NCBI GenBank assembly: GCA_002205965.3
Contig: NADL03000590.1
Span: 749,001-813,000 of the forward strand
DNA: 64,000 nt
Direction: 5' to 3'
Source of the DNA: Kappaphycus alvarezii
Taxonomy: Eukaryota > Rhodophyta > Florideophyceae > Gigartinales > Solieriaceae
This document shows positions 44,840 to 57,565 of this stretch, one piece after another (position 1 is the stretch's first letter; every line of letters starts with the position of its first letter). The notes beneath the pieces were generated by a model. The model was not told where the DNA came from, ran no database searches, and saw only the letters and a list, made by a program, of their open reading frames with translations. A program made the translations under genes and the position numbers.

Positions 44840-45909
44840 AGAGTTGGCGTAGCGGTGTGCGGTGGTTCGAGTAGCAGGAAAGGCTACGCCAGTAAAAGTT
44901 CAGTTCTGCGATAGTTGTCGCTCTTAAAGTACCAAAATCACCTTTTTTGTGCTTGTGGATAAGTTGTACCATCATCTCGGCCGTTTTTAATTCCAGGTTA
45001 TTATATACATTTTGCTCCTTTTGACGTAACCAGGATCTCTTCCAGATTCTGGTTACATTCTTTCAACTCCTTTGCATACTTTTCGAATTTCAAAGTTCTG
45101 CCTTTACGATTCTAACGCCATTCTTACCATATTCGCTTCCTTAAGTCGCTCCTTAAAAGACGATAGACCATCTGTCAAGTCTACCCCTTCTCTCTTGCGA
45201 CGCTTTTGCTTCTTCCTACCACTATTCTAGCCATCATATCTGTCAACTTTCTCCCCACCACTCTCTTCACCGCTTCCGCACGAATCTGAACTGCTGTATT
45301 GCCTCTTTCGAAGAAGAACCATCTCAAATACTTAATGTATTTCAAAATATTTATAAATTTACTAATTTTAATAGTAAAATTATGGACGAAAAAATTTATA
45401 AAAAAACCAAGCTTCTTCTTCTCCTCCTCGTTTAGATTCCTCTTTTCCTTCGCCGCATTATTCTCTTTGACAAAATACTACTTCTCCTCCCTTATCTGCG
45501 ATAGCGCTTGATACAGCTCCCCCATCTCCCCTCCTGCCACTACAGAAAGTCCTACATTTCGAGTATCGTCGACGTTCAAATCGCCCTGCAGACGATTTTA
45601 ATGGTCCTGAAAGGCCTTCCACGTTACCTTCTGCGTCACATGTGGGTTCATGTTTACCTTACTTGCCAGTTGTTCATACCTCTGCTTAACAGTCCCGTAT
45701 ACTGCTATGTGTACGTGTGTAGCTGTAACCTCCCTGACCATGACGAGATCTTGTAGGGGGAGTTGCTTTCTTCTCTTCTTCAGTATGCATGGACCATCTG
45801 AGCTGACATTGAAGAGAGCATCGCTTGTTGTCAGGGCTATAACACCATATGAAGATGCAGATACGTGGGAGGGAGGAAAGGAATCGGTTGGGTTGATAAC
45901 TTCTGCCAT
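44840..45909 (-). pseudogene. Harbinger-associated Myb/SANT-like protein, broken
   Basis: I place the start at ATG 45909 (MAEVINPTDSFPPSHVS). A SANT-like helix set follows: KKRRKQLPLQDLVMVREV, then HVHIAVYGTVKQRYEQLASK and TQKVTWKAFQDH. A TAA then interrupts, after which RLQGDLNVDDTRNVGLSV and GGEMGELYQALSQIREE complete the usual accessory-protein pattern. A Lys-rich segment (KKQKRRKREG) and a coiled-coil tail (LKTAEMMVQLIHKHKKGDF) are readable down to about 44.85 kb in shifting frames. Such proteins bind transposon ends and help nuclear import of the transposase. The AT-rich stretch around 45.3-45.45 kb looks inserted. Confidence 0.55.
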
Positions 45910-46304
45910 GTCGCTGGTGCTGTTCCATGTAGCAGGTAATGGAGCTCTCAGAGTGTTATGGAACTGCAGTAGATGAAATTTCCGCCAACTACCCAGACAA
46001 CTGTCCACATACGCACACAGAAAAATAGTGAGCAACAGGCCACATTTCAGCATAACAGCGCATAGTTCTGGGCAGAATTCTGTACAAAGCTATCAGCGGT
46101 GTATTTTTTTGTGAGAGATTTATCTCCCTACGGGCACACGTTCACATGCGTAAGCTCACTAATAGAGATAAGTGTACATTGTAAAAGGTCTCAGCTTTCA
46201 GGTGCAGCTTAAACTTCCTCAAGCTGACGCTTCATGGAAGAGATACAAAATCGCCTCCCTTCTCACTTCCTCTCGCCCCTTTATGCTTACCCATAGCTAG
46301 CATT

Positions 46305-48668
46305 ATGGCGGATAGTGATCTGAACAATGTTTTTCGTCAGTCCCAAGATCAGTCCCAAGATCGTTTCTTACAAACAGCACAAGCTTCAGGTCCGAAGGGA
46401 TACTGCAATACAGCCCACACGTTGCAGCGCCCATGTTACAAACCGCTTGGAGAAGCTCGACCACGACCGCGGAGCAATTATCGTCATTTGTCAGGGGCAG
46501 TGGTTGTGGCACGGCTGGAAACCGAAAAAGTATCGAGAACACGAAACGAAAATGATCCATCCAGGGTGCCACATGTCGGACCCGAGGTCTCATAAATTGT
46601 TGTTGTGCGTAATTTTGAAAGAGACGTACTTTGAGAGCGAGCCTGATTGTTTTGATGCTCAGCGATGGGATAATTTAAGATGATTTGCATAAATAAGTAC
46701 CTTTTTCTAGAAGCGTGTACTATAACTTCTGATGGATAAAGTAATCTATATATGTCGAGAATGGATTAATGAAACAATTTTCCGTTTCTAGCTCTGGAGC
46801 TCTTGCAAAAAGAGTTGATGATCTCTACTGCTACGTTGCGGTACTAATACTGTCTCATCTACCCGGAATGAGCTTCGAGAAAACGGCGAATCTATTGAAT
46901 GAGCTAAACTGCACACTTGCATCTAGGACAGCTACGAATGATTATTTATAACATTCTTTTCTACTTAGATTTGGGATGTGGTAATATTGCAGGCGAAAGC
47001 TGGAACACACAGCAGGATAAGACGCAATATATAGCAGAGTTTTAGAAAGCTGCTTTTCGCATGCCACGAAATATTTTTTCCGCACTGCACATACCTTTTC
47101 CACGTTAGACGATGATTTGTATGATACGAGGTCAGTAAAAACCCCAATGAGGAATCTGAGGGTACGGAAAGTGGATCAAGAAGATCATACAGGCAATGTT
47201 GTAACCGATGCATTGTTTTACTTAACGTTAGCAGTGAGATTACGTCGACAGAAGGAGAAACAATCTGAAAACGTGTCCCTACTGCTGGATACTCTGGTTG
47301 ATCGTAGAGGTAATCTGAGCCTTTATGAACTCATAACTATGGCGGATGAAGGATATAGGAGTACGGAACTAGGTGAAGGAGTAATGCAACATGACGCAGG
47401 GCTATAATGATCAGGCCGTCGCACTTCTTAAGATGCCACCCTTATGTGGTTAGATCTTACCTAAGCTACATTAGAAACCATATTGAAGACGAAAGGAACG
47501 AGCGATACGCAAAAAAACAGAGATTGCTGCGAATAATGGGTCCAACTCCGCGCATGTAACTGATGAGTCCGAGGACCTATCTTTAAGTGCCCAGTTTTAC
47601 AGGCGGAGTGAATTTTTAAATGCGAATGACCAGGATGCAGGATTGTTATCCAATTACGTAATGAAGAATGTTAAAGTAGGTGAAGAACACAGCAGCACCA
47701 AAATGTCACAGCTTTCGCTATCATCGAAAGCGGCACAAATAACTCCAGCAACAGTATACGAATACTGTAAAAGTAACGGGAGAAGACTAAAATAGTAAAT
47801 TTAATAGAATGACATAGTTGTACATAAAAAGAGAAAAAGAGAAGAGTATAAAGAAATTAAAATTCTCCTTGCAAAAGAGAATAGAAAAAGCAGAGAGAAG
47901 CACAGTACCTCTAGATGTTTAAAGCAATATTCAGAAGTGGGTACCTGTGCAGACATCAGAATTGGTAACGCAATCTTTATTTTTAGAATCTTGATGACAA
48001 AAGAAGGACCATATTTACAAGGTATGAGTCAAAAATGACAAAAATATCATAGAGAGACGTCTTAAGAAAAATATTCGATACTGAAAATTGCTCAGAGATG
48101 CACAGACGGTATCGTACACTTACAGTTTCATCAAAAGGCTACAAAAGCAGATCTATTGTTCCCCTAGTTTCGTCTGATGGCTGCTAAGGCAGATATATTG
48201 TTTTTGAAGTTTCGTCTGACAGTGACTAAGGCAGTTTCTTTTGTTCTTTATGACAGAAATATTAAAGAAATGATGGGATTAGCTGAAAGAAACGCACTAC
48301 ACTGCACCCAAGCTTCAGTTTTGGAAGCGATGATGGAGGGGTTGTTTACAGCAGCACGCTCAAGAGAAGCACGATTTGTGGTACCGCTTATGAGCCGGCA
48401 AAGTATGCAGTGTTGCATGAAAAGCGGTCTATCCTGACCTATTTAATTTTGGCCTGCTTTTAAAAGCAGATGATTAATTATTCTCTTGTTCTACTGCTAG
48501 TGTAGAGGATGTAAAACTGGATTATTTGAGGTTTGGCATAAGCAGTAAGAGATCTCAAGGAGATTACTGGACAATGGTGAAACCAAAAAGTGTCCTTAAG
48601 TCCAGTCTAGAGAGAGCAATTGCTCTCAAGATGATGAATTTCATTTGCGATACTACTGGAGACGGTTA
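46305..48668 (+). pseudogene. Large transposase-like gene, family not assigned
   Basis: Collinear protein-like pieces run along the plus strand. GWKPKKYREHETKMIHPGCH is at about 46.5 kb and YVAVLILSHLPGMSFEKTA at 46.85 kb. VVTDALFYLTLAVRLRRQKE and ITMADEGYRSTELGEGVM (a DRGYGS-like strand seen in DDE transposases) are at 47.2-47.4 kb. RPSHFLRCHPYVVRSYLS is at 47.42 kb, ESEDLSLSAQFYRRSEFL at 47.57 kb, and NIKEMMGLAERNALHCTQ with SVLEAMMEGLFTAARSRE at 48.27-48.37 kb. GISSKRSQGDYWTMVKPK follows at 48.54 kb. Frameshifts and stops separate them. The whole would exceed 600 residues. I cannot name the superfamily. Confidence 0.5.
48137..48234. repeat. 42-bp tandem repeat, about 2.3 copies
   Basis: GGCTACAAAAGCAGATCTAT... 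recurs at 48179 as GGCTGCTAAGGCAGATATAT... and begins a third time at 48221. The period is 14 codons, inside the transposase-like gene. Confidence 0.75.
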
Positions 48669-51600
48669 ATTAAAGAAAAAATACCGGAGATGCAAGTAGG
48701 ACAACATTGTATCAGATTTTCTTGACTTTTCTCACTTACGAGGCTAATTTTTCCGCTTCGGAAATAGGAACACTGTATATTGTTATAGTAAAATAATCCA
48801 CAATGGATTCGACGTCAATTTTACACATTGTTGAGAGTAGTAGTTAATTACAATCTAGCTTGAGCACACAAATCCCCACCGCAAGTCCCATATTTTTTGA
48901 TGACAAGATAAAAAGACTTTTATTTGATAAAATTTCTTTTTGGTTAACCATATGTGTCAATGTAAAAAATTTAGCCCTTTAACTCCTCCAAAACTCTTCA
49001 AACTTGACGTGCAAAGCCTGTACTCTAATAAAAAGGAGGTTTGGATGGAATTACACATCAATGAGATGTTCTAAGCTCTTCAACTTCATCAATGGAATGG
49101 ATGCAACATATAGTTTCGCAGACGCTCAAAAATAATTTTCATAAAAGTTTTCGTATTTGGGATAGTGTCAACTAAAGAATTACTGCTGGATTCTAAAGAG
49201 GAATATAATCACATGGGTCAATACCGCCAGACTCTAAATGAGGTTAATTATTTTGCGGATTACGCTTTGGATTTCTGCCAAGAATTTATTTTCTAGGTCC
49301 ACAATAAGAAGAGCTCAGGAAATAGTTCTTTGGACATTGATGGATATGAATTTTTCCTCTCAAATATCAGGTATAGAGATTATCAGGCAGCAAAATCTAG
49401 CGATGAACCGCAGGAAAAGGAGGGTGTCATACTTTACGTCGGAATATTGAATTAAGCTACACCTTAAAATAGCACCAAAAAATTAAAAGAAAATTCCTGG
49501 ACTAAGTACTATGCCCTACGTGTAAGAAGCGCTCCACAGCAGCGAAATCATTTACATTTCTCACGAGCGATGGGAATATGTGTGCGATGGTCTTTTATGG
49601 ACAGAAAAGAGCCGATATGAGGCCTGAATCGAGACTTAGATGATTGGGGGCATGCAAGTAGAGCATCAGGAAGTGTAGAGCGCAGAAGTTCTATATCAGT
49701 GTTTTCTATAATCGAGCAAGAGAGTATCACAAGAAATCTTTCCTAGTGGCCAAGAACAAGGCAAATGATTAGTTATACGAAGAAGTCAAAGTGGCATCAC
49801 GAATGTTTAAGAAGAGAATAGTGGTCCAAATGTTACTCTAAGGCACGAATAGCTGCTCATTTTGATAAAGTTTACTATTTATTCGAGAATGATTTGTCCA
49901 AACTTCAAATAGCGGCAACCTCGTGAGAAATCTATTTTCCTACGTCGCTGTTCCTCTAAATTTTTGAAGTCTTTTCCAGCATAATGATTAAAGGGAATTG
50001 AAAAAGAGTCTCGTCTGAGGAATTTGCAGCCAACTAAAAATTTTGCGCACTAAAATATTCATGGGAAATTCATAATCGGGGTATTAAAATGACGTAACAC
50101 AAGTAGCTAGCCTGTACTTAAATAATGAGTTTACCACTAAAATAATTTAATGGTCTGACAAATCTCAGGAAATTAGAAAAAATATTATATATGTCAACAC
50201 TGCCTCAGAGACCCTTACAGAGGCACTTCGAGATGTGCTTATGCACCTTCGATCTTATCCAAGAAAGCTTTCCTTGCCTCTGCACACTATCCCCAACCAT
50301 ACTAACACCAGGAATTCCGACATACATTGCCTCCAGTGACGTGGTAAACGCCCACAGGAGCAACTGATTCCGCCTAGAAGCACCGCGGAGTAAGGCACAT
50401 CCTTTAGCGCTTGAATCTATTTCGGAATCTTCCCTCACCATACATTAAGCTCCCGCTGAGAAATATTCAGTGTATAAGCTCGTTTCTGAAGTAAGAAGAA
50501 GCGAATTAGTTTCAACCTCGCGGAGGACTACTGTTTTCTTCAGGTGGTGTTTTTAGCGCGCAAAAATGTGATGCCCCATGGGGAATCGAGTCGAAGATAC
50601 GAGGAGACCGCACAAACGTTATTGGAAACTGCTAGGAGTGTATAGGAGAACAATTTGACCTCTAAGATGAAGAATTTCTGTGAAAATCTCAAGAAATTCA
50701 TCTAAACGCGCAAAGATGACGTCAACGGGACTTCGAAAGCACCGGTACTTTTTGCAGAAAGGGAATCTAAAGGAGAATTTATGGACCCAATGATTCTCGA
50801 GACTTAGGGCCATGTTTGAGATGAGGCAAGGATGTGGAGCGGACTGTGGACAAAAAACCAACCGGTTCATGGGACTAGAGAAGATGTTCGAAGGGGAGCT
50901 TCGTCTCTTTTCAAAGGATAGCCAGGTGTTTGCTCGAAAATAAGACGCAGTGGAGCGTTCTAATAGAGCCAGAAGTGAACCTGGACACGTGTGGCTTTAC
51001 CGCACGCAAACAGCGGCGCAAAGGTCGGGCAATAAAATTGGGTTCCGACGGCGACAAGCGTGATGTTTGTATTAATGAAATAGACCATTTAAAATGGGCA
51101 GATAAAACGAAACATGAATATAGAGGAGGAGAGGCTTGAAATTGATAAGACTTACTGCTAGAGAAAGGGAAGTGACAGAAGCTTGGCGCGAGGAGTGTCA
51201 CTATAGAGGGAAAATTCATCCAATTTGACGATTGCAAGCACTGGGTATTATTAAAAGAGCGTAGGGATGGTGCGGGAGGAGGAGAATGACACGGCTCATC
51301 TTATTTCAGCTTCAGTCAAGAAGCTGTAGCATCAGTTGAGAAGCTGTAACAGCTAAGTGCTTTTCGCAGTTCTCGTTCGCCATCTCGTACGAGATGCGAA
51401 CGAGAATCTAACGAGCAGAGGGAGTAATAAGAGCTTTGCGCCTTGAGCTTCGCTCAATCCTTCTGATTCGTTTATCGGGAGCCGAAGTACTTCTGCAAAG
51501 ACGGAGTTTGACACAGAGAGTTAAGACCGAACTACCCTCCAGCTTACAGGCATGCCTTAAAGGTGTTAATAAAGGTAATATACTGTACACCAACGCAATT

Positions 51601-54600
51601 AGTTCTTTACGTATGGCAAGAAATCGATTTCCACCTTTCTATTAAAATTTCTGCTTAAGTTTGTTTTACAACCAGTCCATTTATGCCCTAAACAAGCCCA
51701 TTGTGGCTTTGGAAACAACCAACACTGCAGTCTCTGGGTCTTACGACCAAGCCAGTAGTATTTAGACTGAATATCTGCATAGGGTGTGGTGTTTGCCGTT
51801 TATATACATATCGGCTGATAGAAAGCCGGGAAGACTATTTTATGTAAAAGTTTCATATCATGCCTCCTCCCAGACTCCGGCCCCTATAGAATAAAATCCT
51901 GTCTGAGATGGATTTCTGATATATTAGCCACTAAAATCTCTTGGTTGCGGAGTATTACCCGCGCTGGAGCTCCCCATCTGCACTAGGTTGGGTCATCTCC
52001 ACTATTGCGAAATATAAGAAGCCCACAATACAAGACAATGGGGCTTTTCTGTTTCGCACAGTTTTGCAAAACGCTTCGACTTCCTAAACATTAAGACTGC
52101 TTGGAATTATAGAATATTTTTCATTGAAAAGACAAAACGGGTTTAGTCTCCAAGAAGATCTCGTGCAGAGCATTAGCATGCTTGCCGAAAAAAAAGATAA
52201 GAACAGCCCATTAGAGTTGTAGGGAACCACATTATAACGAAGAAAGACGCAATAGGGCTGGTCCGATAACAGTTGCGCTTCGTTTTTCGCCAGAATTCAT
52301 GATTTGGGCGATTTAGGGGTTTTTGCTTGTGGGGAAACGGGACGATCTAAGGGTTTGTTGTTCAATTAAGCCGTCTAATTTAAAGAACACGGAGCTTATT
52401 TACTCAAATAGAATGCAGAGTTTCCACGGCTACCTATTACTGAAAAAAGAGACTGTTGAGTCACTCTCAACCCTCAGTCGCACGTTCGGTGAGCATCGCA
52501 AGCCGAAAAAGCCAGTGAAGCCTGCGAAGAAGGGTTTCAAACTTGCATATTTCATAGGAATTTCTTTCATGTATATGCGATGGAAATATGGCGGAAGTCA
52601 CAGACAAGAGGCGTAATATTTTCAAAAAGAAGTATATAAATAAATCGTTACTTTGCTACCAACTTTTCGGCTCAGATCCACAGCGAAATTTAGATGAGAA
52701 TATCGCATGGAATAAATTTCGAAAGACCTTTGTTCTGTTCGTAAAGAGAAAATATTCAAGATATAATTTAAGGTAAAAGATGTCAAAACCTTGTTCTTCT
52801 CGAGAATTGGCGCTATTAAGTACTCAAAAAATGAATCTTATCTCTAAACTAAGAGAGTATTTATAATTGGAGACAATGTAATAAAGTTTAAACACGTTTG
52901 ATACTAGGTTTGCACATGTCCGAATTGGATGAATAGCCGAAGATAGAGATAATTACTCAGGAATATATTTTTGGATATCCAGAAAATCTATTCCAACACA
53001 TATCAAATTATTATAAGACTATCAGAGCAGTAAGATTCAAACAATTATAGGAAAGAAATTATTAGTTTATAAAACTTGGAAAAATTTCCCAAACTCCGAA
53101 TAACAAAAAATACAATTAGAGACTATTGAAATATTAAAAGGTACTATAAAGTAGTTTCTAGAATCACGAACGGAAAAAAGTAACTATGCCATCGGAGCTC
53201 GTTGAAAATTTAAATTCAGAGCCCGATTCAAGTCGAATTCGTTAACGATAATCATGATTAACTACCACATTGACTATTTAAGCGCACAAATAAACATCTA
53301 TCCGAGGAAGGGAAATTTCAAGAAAATTTGCCCCTAATACGGAAGAATAAGAATATTTCTCAAGATCGATGTTTTTTGAGAGAAGAAATTATAGTAGAGT
53401 TCTTAGGACTGACTTCATCCTTATTGCGAAACCAGGACGTCAGTTTTTGAAAGAAAATTGGAGACAAGAAGCTCAATACTCTGACTATGGTATCTCTCCA
53501 TGTGATCAAGGAAAAAATGAGGTTCAAAAAATAGAAAATACAATTGCATCGAATGAATCAATTTTATGTCCTCGAAGGGTTTAAAATTACAAAGAGGAGA
53601 ATAATATACTTGACTCGACCACTTATGATTAGTTTTAGGTGCTATTACAGGTCAACAGTTACAACTATGCTGCCTAGCCTGCGTAAATATGCTTTAATTC
53701 TACAAATTCTGGAATTTGAGAGCTTCACACTTCAAAAGGCGAAAATTAGAGCTTAGGTATTCACTTTTTGACACTTGAATCAAAGGAGAAGCCAAAATCG
53801 TTTTACGGTGCATGGAAACAGCGAAAGGTGGGACAAATGAGAAGTTAAACAGTGAAAATGCTGCATTAACATCTATTTTCAAAACAATATGGATTTTAAG
53901 TCTCGGTAAAAGCACGAGAATGTACAAAAATTTGTTCAAAGATCTTCGAAGTAGGTCAAAGAGCTCCTAAATGTCTGAATGTTGACATAAAGGTTCTACT
54001 TCAAAGTGTAAGAGATTTGAAACATGGTTGTAAGAAACCGCAGATAATATAAGGTAAAAATTCAAGGTTTAAACACATAATAAAATCGTTTCCATTGGTA
54101 GAGATGTGACGGGGAATGGTTTAAAACAGAAAATACCAAAAAATATATTGCATGGTAGTCAACTGTTCCGACATTGAAGTGTATATACTGCCAGTGAATG
54201 CTTCAGTCAGAATAATTCTCCAAATAATTTTACTGCAGAAAAACGAGAAAGGGATGATGAAAAATATGGTGAATGTATTTTCGATCAAAAATAAAATTAT
54301 TTTTGACGAGCCTATGCGATCGTTCCCTTTTGTTTCGGACTGCGAAAATAAATTAACGTGTGTTCTGGGATATTCAGAAAGTAGTCTGGATATGCCGCTT
54401 ATTAAAAATTTATGGGCTGCATTCGCCACAAAATCAAAATCAAATAAATCATGAAATATTCTTGATTTGAAAACCTTAATCCAAAGTGACTAAATTAATA
54501 TGATTATAACATCTACAGAAGTCGCCAAGGCTATTCTGCAAAATTTTAAGAAATCAAATATCTGAATATATGTAGGTTTCATAATTTTCCAATTCAAGAA

Positions 54601-56407
54601 GTCGAAACGCGATCCGAGATACATTTTCACATTTTATAGAGATTAATTGAGGCTTTTGGTAGAGTTAATGACACTTTTACTAAAGACAACAGCAAATAAA
54701 CGAAGAAAGGCTTATATCAGCTCAATCCCAAAACAGAAGAAGATTTATTTTATTCCATGAATGCACTGTAATCAATTTTTTTTGTTGTAATAAAGAACTT
54801 AAGAGCCGTAAAATGGTCATTTAACGGGAAAAGATACCTTCGTTACTAGATCCTCTTCCATTTGAGCTCTACTCTTTATAATTTTTACTATGAAGTGCTG
54901 ATGAAAACTTCTTGAGAACAAAAACGAACAAGATGAAGAATAAAGATTTTGAAGAAAAAAATATGGTTTGTCTGTTAAGCTCTCAAAACTGATAGAAACC
55001 CTTTTCTGAGCCATTGTTGAAAATATGAAGGGAATAAGAGTGTATATATTTTTGCTAGCGGGTTCTTCGCTTCATAAAAATATGAGAATTCTGTCATTTG
55101 TTACTGAAGTAATCGAACGAGCTCAAATATATTGGATACAGTACAAGAATATTAGCTCATTCATAACGCAAATATGAGAAAATATGTTGAAAAAGATATA
55201 GAGGGAATCTAAAAAAATAGCTGTGAACATCTCTAGTCCCCTAATTTTTATTTTCAATTCAAAAAACTAATAATAAGTACCTTTATTTTTCTTTTCAGTC
55301 ATCTCGATGTAGTGGATTGGAAGAGAGTTAAAAATATTCTTAACATAACTTCTCTTGATTCGATGCCAAGTACCATCAATCCTCTACTCTAGATCCTACA
55401 TACATGCAAACTTACCAATGATATCGACATAACTCAGGCGTAAAAGATGCCGAAAACTTTTCAATTGGATTCAAAAAAAGATATTTGGCATACCACGGAA
55501 GGTCATAAGATTCAATTCCTTCCAACCAACCCTTTGAGCAATTGCTTCTGTACGTCGCAAAATCATTATGCTGCGAAATATAGATGTCTCATGCCTACTT
55601 ACCAGCAAAATATGTAATATTCTCATGGAAACATTCTGAAAATCTTAGAATACAGTTATTACGATAAAAAAATTGGAATGTTACACTATAATTAAACAGA
55701 CCAAAACATTACGGATTTTCCCCATGCAGACGAGATGAAAAAGTTCGGGTTTCCATTCTCAAGTCGTGCTAAAATATGCAAAAAGTCTGAGCTCTGTAAT
55801 TTAAACTTATTTCGTCGATAAAAATAACTTCACACGAGTAAGATACGCTCTGAGGTAAATTTGGCTCACAAAGACTGTTTTTATGCCCGATCTTCATCAC
55901 TGGAACTGTTTTCATTTTATACACCAAATGATCACCACATAACAGCAACTGCTAAAATATGCGTACAATTAACGGCTGCTGCACGGTTTTTGTAACCCCA
56001 TTGCGCTATAATTTGCAGTTGGATGGTAATTGAATATAAATTGAACCTTTTTGTAGCATATAAGATCACAGCCAAGCTTGTATCGATTTTAGTGAAATAC
56101 ATGAAGCACATGTGGATGATCTGGACAACTGTTTAGATCGCAGCTGGGGAAAAGACCAAGACCAAGACTTAATCTAAAGTGGAGCGTAAAATAAGTATCA
56201 TGACGACGGGGACTAACCATTGGAGTATCAAGCGTCCACTGGTTACATTCTCCCGCTGGAATGTAATTCTAAACGGGGCGTTTTCAGACGATAGCTTAGT
56301 CTTCTAACAATACTTAAGGATAGAATGGTTAGCTAGCTAGTTCTAAAGAAAAAAATGGGAACCCGCACACACACACACACAACCGACCATTAAACTCGTT
56401 CGCGACT
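48669..56407. other. AT-rich desert, no gene recognised
   Basis: Nearly 8 kb of AT-rich DNA with scattered short frames. The most protein-like are minus 50205-50441 (LLLWAFTTSLEAMYVGIPGV) and plus 52323-52776 (Lys-rich KPKKPVKPAKKGFK), neither with a known domain. Probably old transposon debris. An (AC)n run lies at about 56366-56381. Confidence 0.4.
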
Positions 56408-57050
56408 GTCGGAATGACTCAGCAGTGAGTCATCCAAAATCTAATTACCGAGAACGGAAGAACGGATCCTCAATGGAGTGGGAATTGGCGCATGTCGTCT
56501 TTCTTTTATTTGACCATGTCGGAATTTCAATGTGGCAACAATTCACCGGTAAGGAGTAGTCTCCTTATATTCTGTGATCGTTTCACTTATCCGAGTGGTG
56601 TGTCTTTACGTTCTGTGATGCTCTCACTGCGTCAGCAGTAGTTAGTCCGTAAGGGTAAGTTAGAATCATTGTAGTGACTTTCTTGGACTTTTGTTCAAGT
56701 CGTTACCGATCGGTTAGTATTTAGTTTGACTTAGTAGGTCAACTTGCTCCCGACTCGGGGACCGAAGCGGTAAATCAACCCTTTCTATTCGACAGCGACG
56801 ATCACTCTTGTTGCATCTACGTGCTTTGTGCAAGCCCTGGATATCAAGTTCCCGGCGAGCACAGCGCTCTGTGAAGGTATTTGGAGGCCCGACTGGCCCG
56901 GGGAAGTCCTGTCCCCTGAAATAACGCACTGTATTCACCTGGACCAAACAATTACGCCGGGATACGTCATCCCTGAAATAACGCAGGTTACAGGATTAAG
57001 TGTTACCGTTAACCACCCCGAGGCAAGTCTCTGAAGTAACAAGGTATTAA
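56408..57050 (+). other. Possible LTR and leader of a retrotransposon
   Basis: It starts TGTCGGAATGACTCAGCAG and includes ATGACTCA-gcag-TGAGTCAT, a pair of inverted AP-1/Gcn4-type sites at 56413-56432. A GTGCA at about 56832 is followed by TGGATATCAAGTT, which faintly resembles a Met-tRNA primer site. Downstream, CCCTGAAATAACGCA occurs twice, at about 56918 and 56969. No second LTR and no coding were found, so this is only a candidate. Confidence 0.25.
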
Positions 57051-57405
57051 CTCCTGATTTCTCTTGAAGCGTTGTTCTGCAAGACTGGGTACTGGTGTTT
57101 ATTTTGTACTGGAAAGCTTTTTTTATCACCTTATCCTTCGTAGCAACCAAGTTGTGCATCGCGGTTTAAAACTCGCCGACAAATTCAGCAATCTTTCTTT
57201 CTTGAGTTCTCCCGAGGAAAAAGGCTAGAATGACACCTTTTGGTTGATCAGTGAACCTTGAAAGTATTTCTAATTTGTTGATGGATTTTTGGTTTACTGT
57301 GAGTATTGGAAAGGTTGGGACTCCAAAAGTAATAAAATTTCTGCACGTGGATTGATTTAACGTTTTCGGTATAAAATTTGAATAAAGCTCTTTTCTGCTG
57401 TGGAT

Positions 57406-57565
57406 AGTACAGCACAGTACTGTCGTGTACAGTACTTTGCAACACTGCACTGCACTGTATGAAAATTCGCAAGACCCCAACCTTTGCACCACTTGCAGGA
57501 AACCAAACCTACAGTACAGTAGAACCTACGGTATACAGTACAGTATCTACGGTACCCTAGCTCAA
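57406..57565. repeat. Cluster of GTACAGTA-type motifs
   Basis: AGTACAGCACAGTACTGTCG, TGTACAGTACTTTGC, CTACAGTACAGTAG and ATACAGTACAGTATC occur within 160 bp. Confidence 0.6.

Larger units (their letters stand above)
43342..45909. mobile_element. Harbinger-like DNA transposon, two convergent genes
   Basis: A DDE transposase (plus) and a Myb-like accessory gene (minus) face each other tail to tail within 2.6 kb, the usual two-gene content of Harbinger elements. I did not find the terminal inverted repeats or a 3-bp target duplication by eye, so the outer limits are only those of the genes. Confidence 0.6.

Noticed and set aside
45598-46053. 151-codon minus frame starting MLKCGLLLTIFLCAY that looks secreted
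   Set aside because: The signal-like start is upstream of a better ATG at 45909; the rest matches a Myb-like nuclear accessory protein, so the hydrophobic leader is probably untranslated sequence.
47565-47595. Hammerhead ribozyme-like CTGATGAGTCCGAGGAC
   Set aside because: The core GAAA is missing after stem II, the loop is only two bases, and the segment translates smoothly as part of the transposase-like gene (HVTDESEDLSL).
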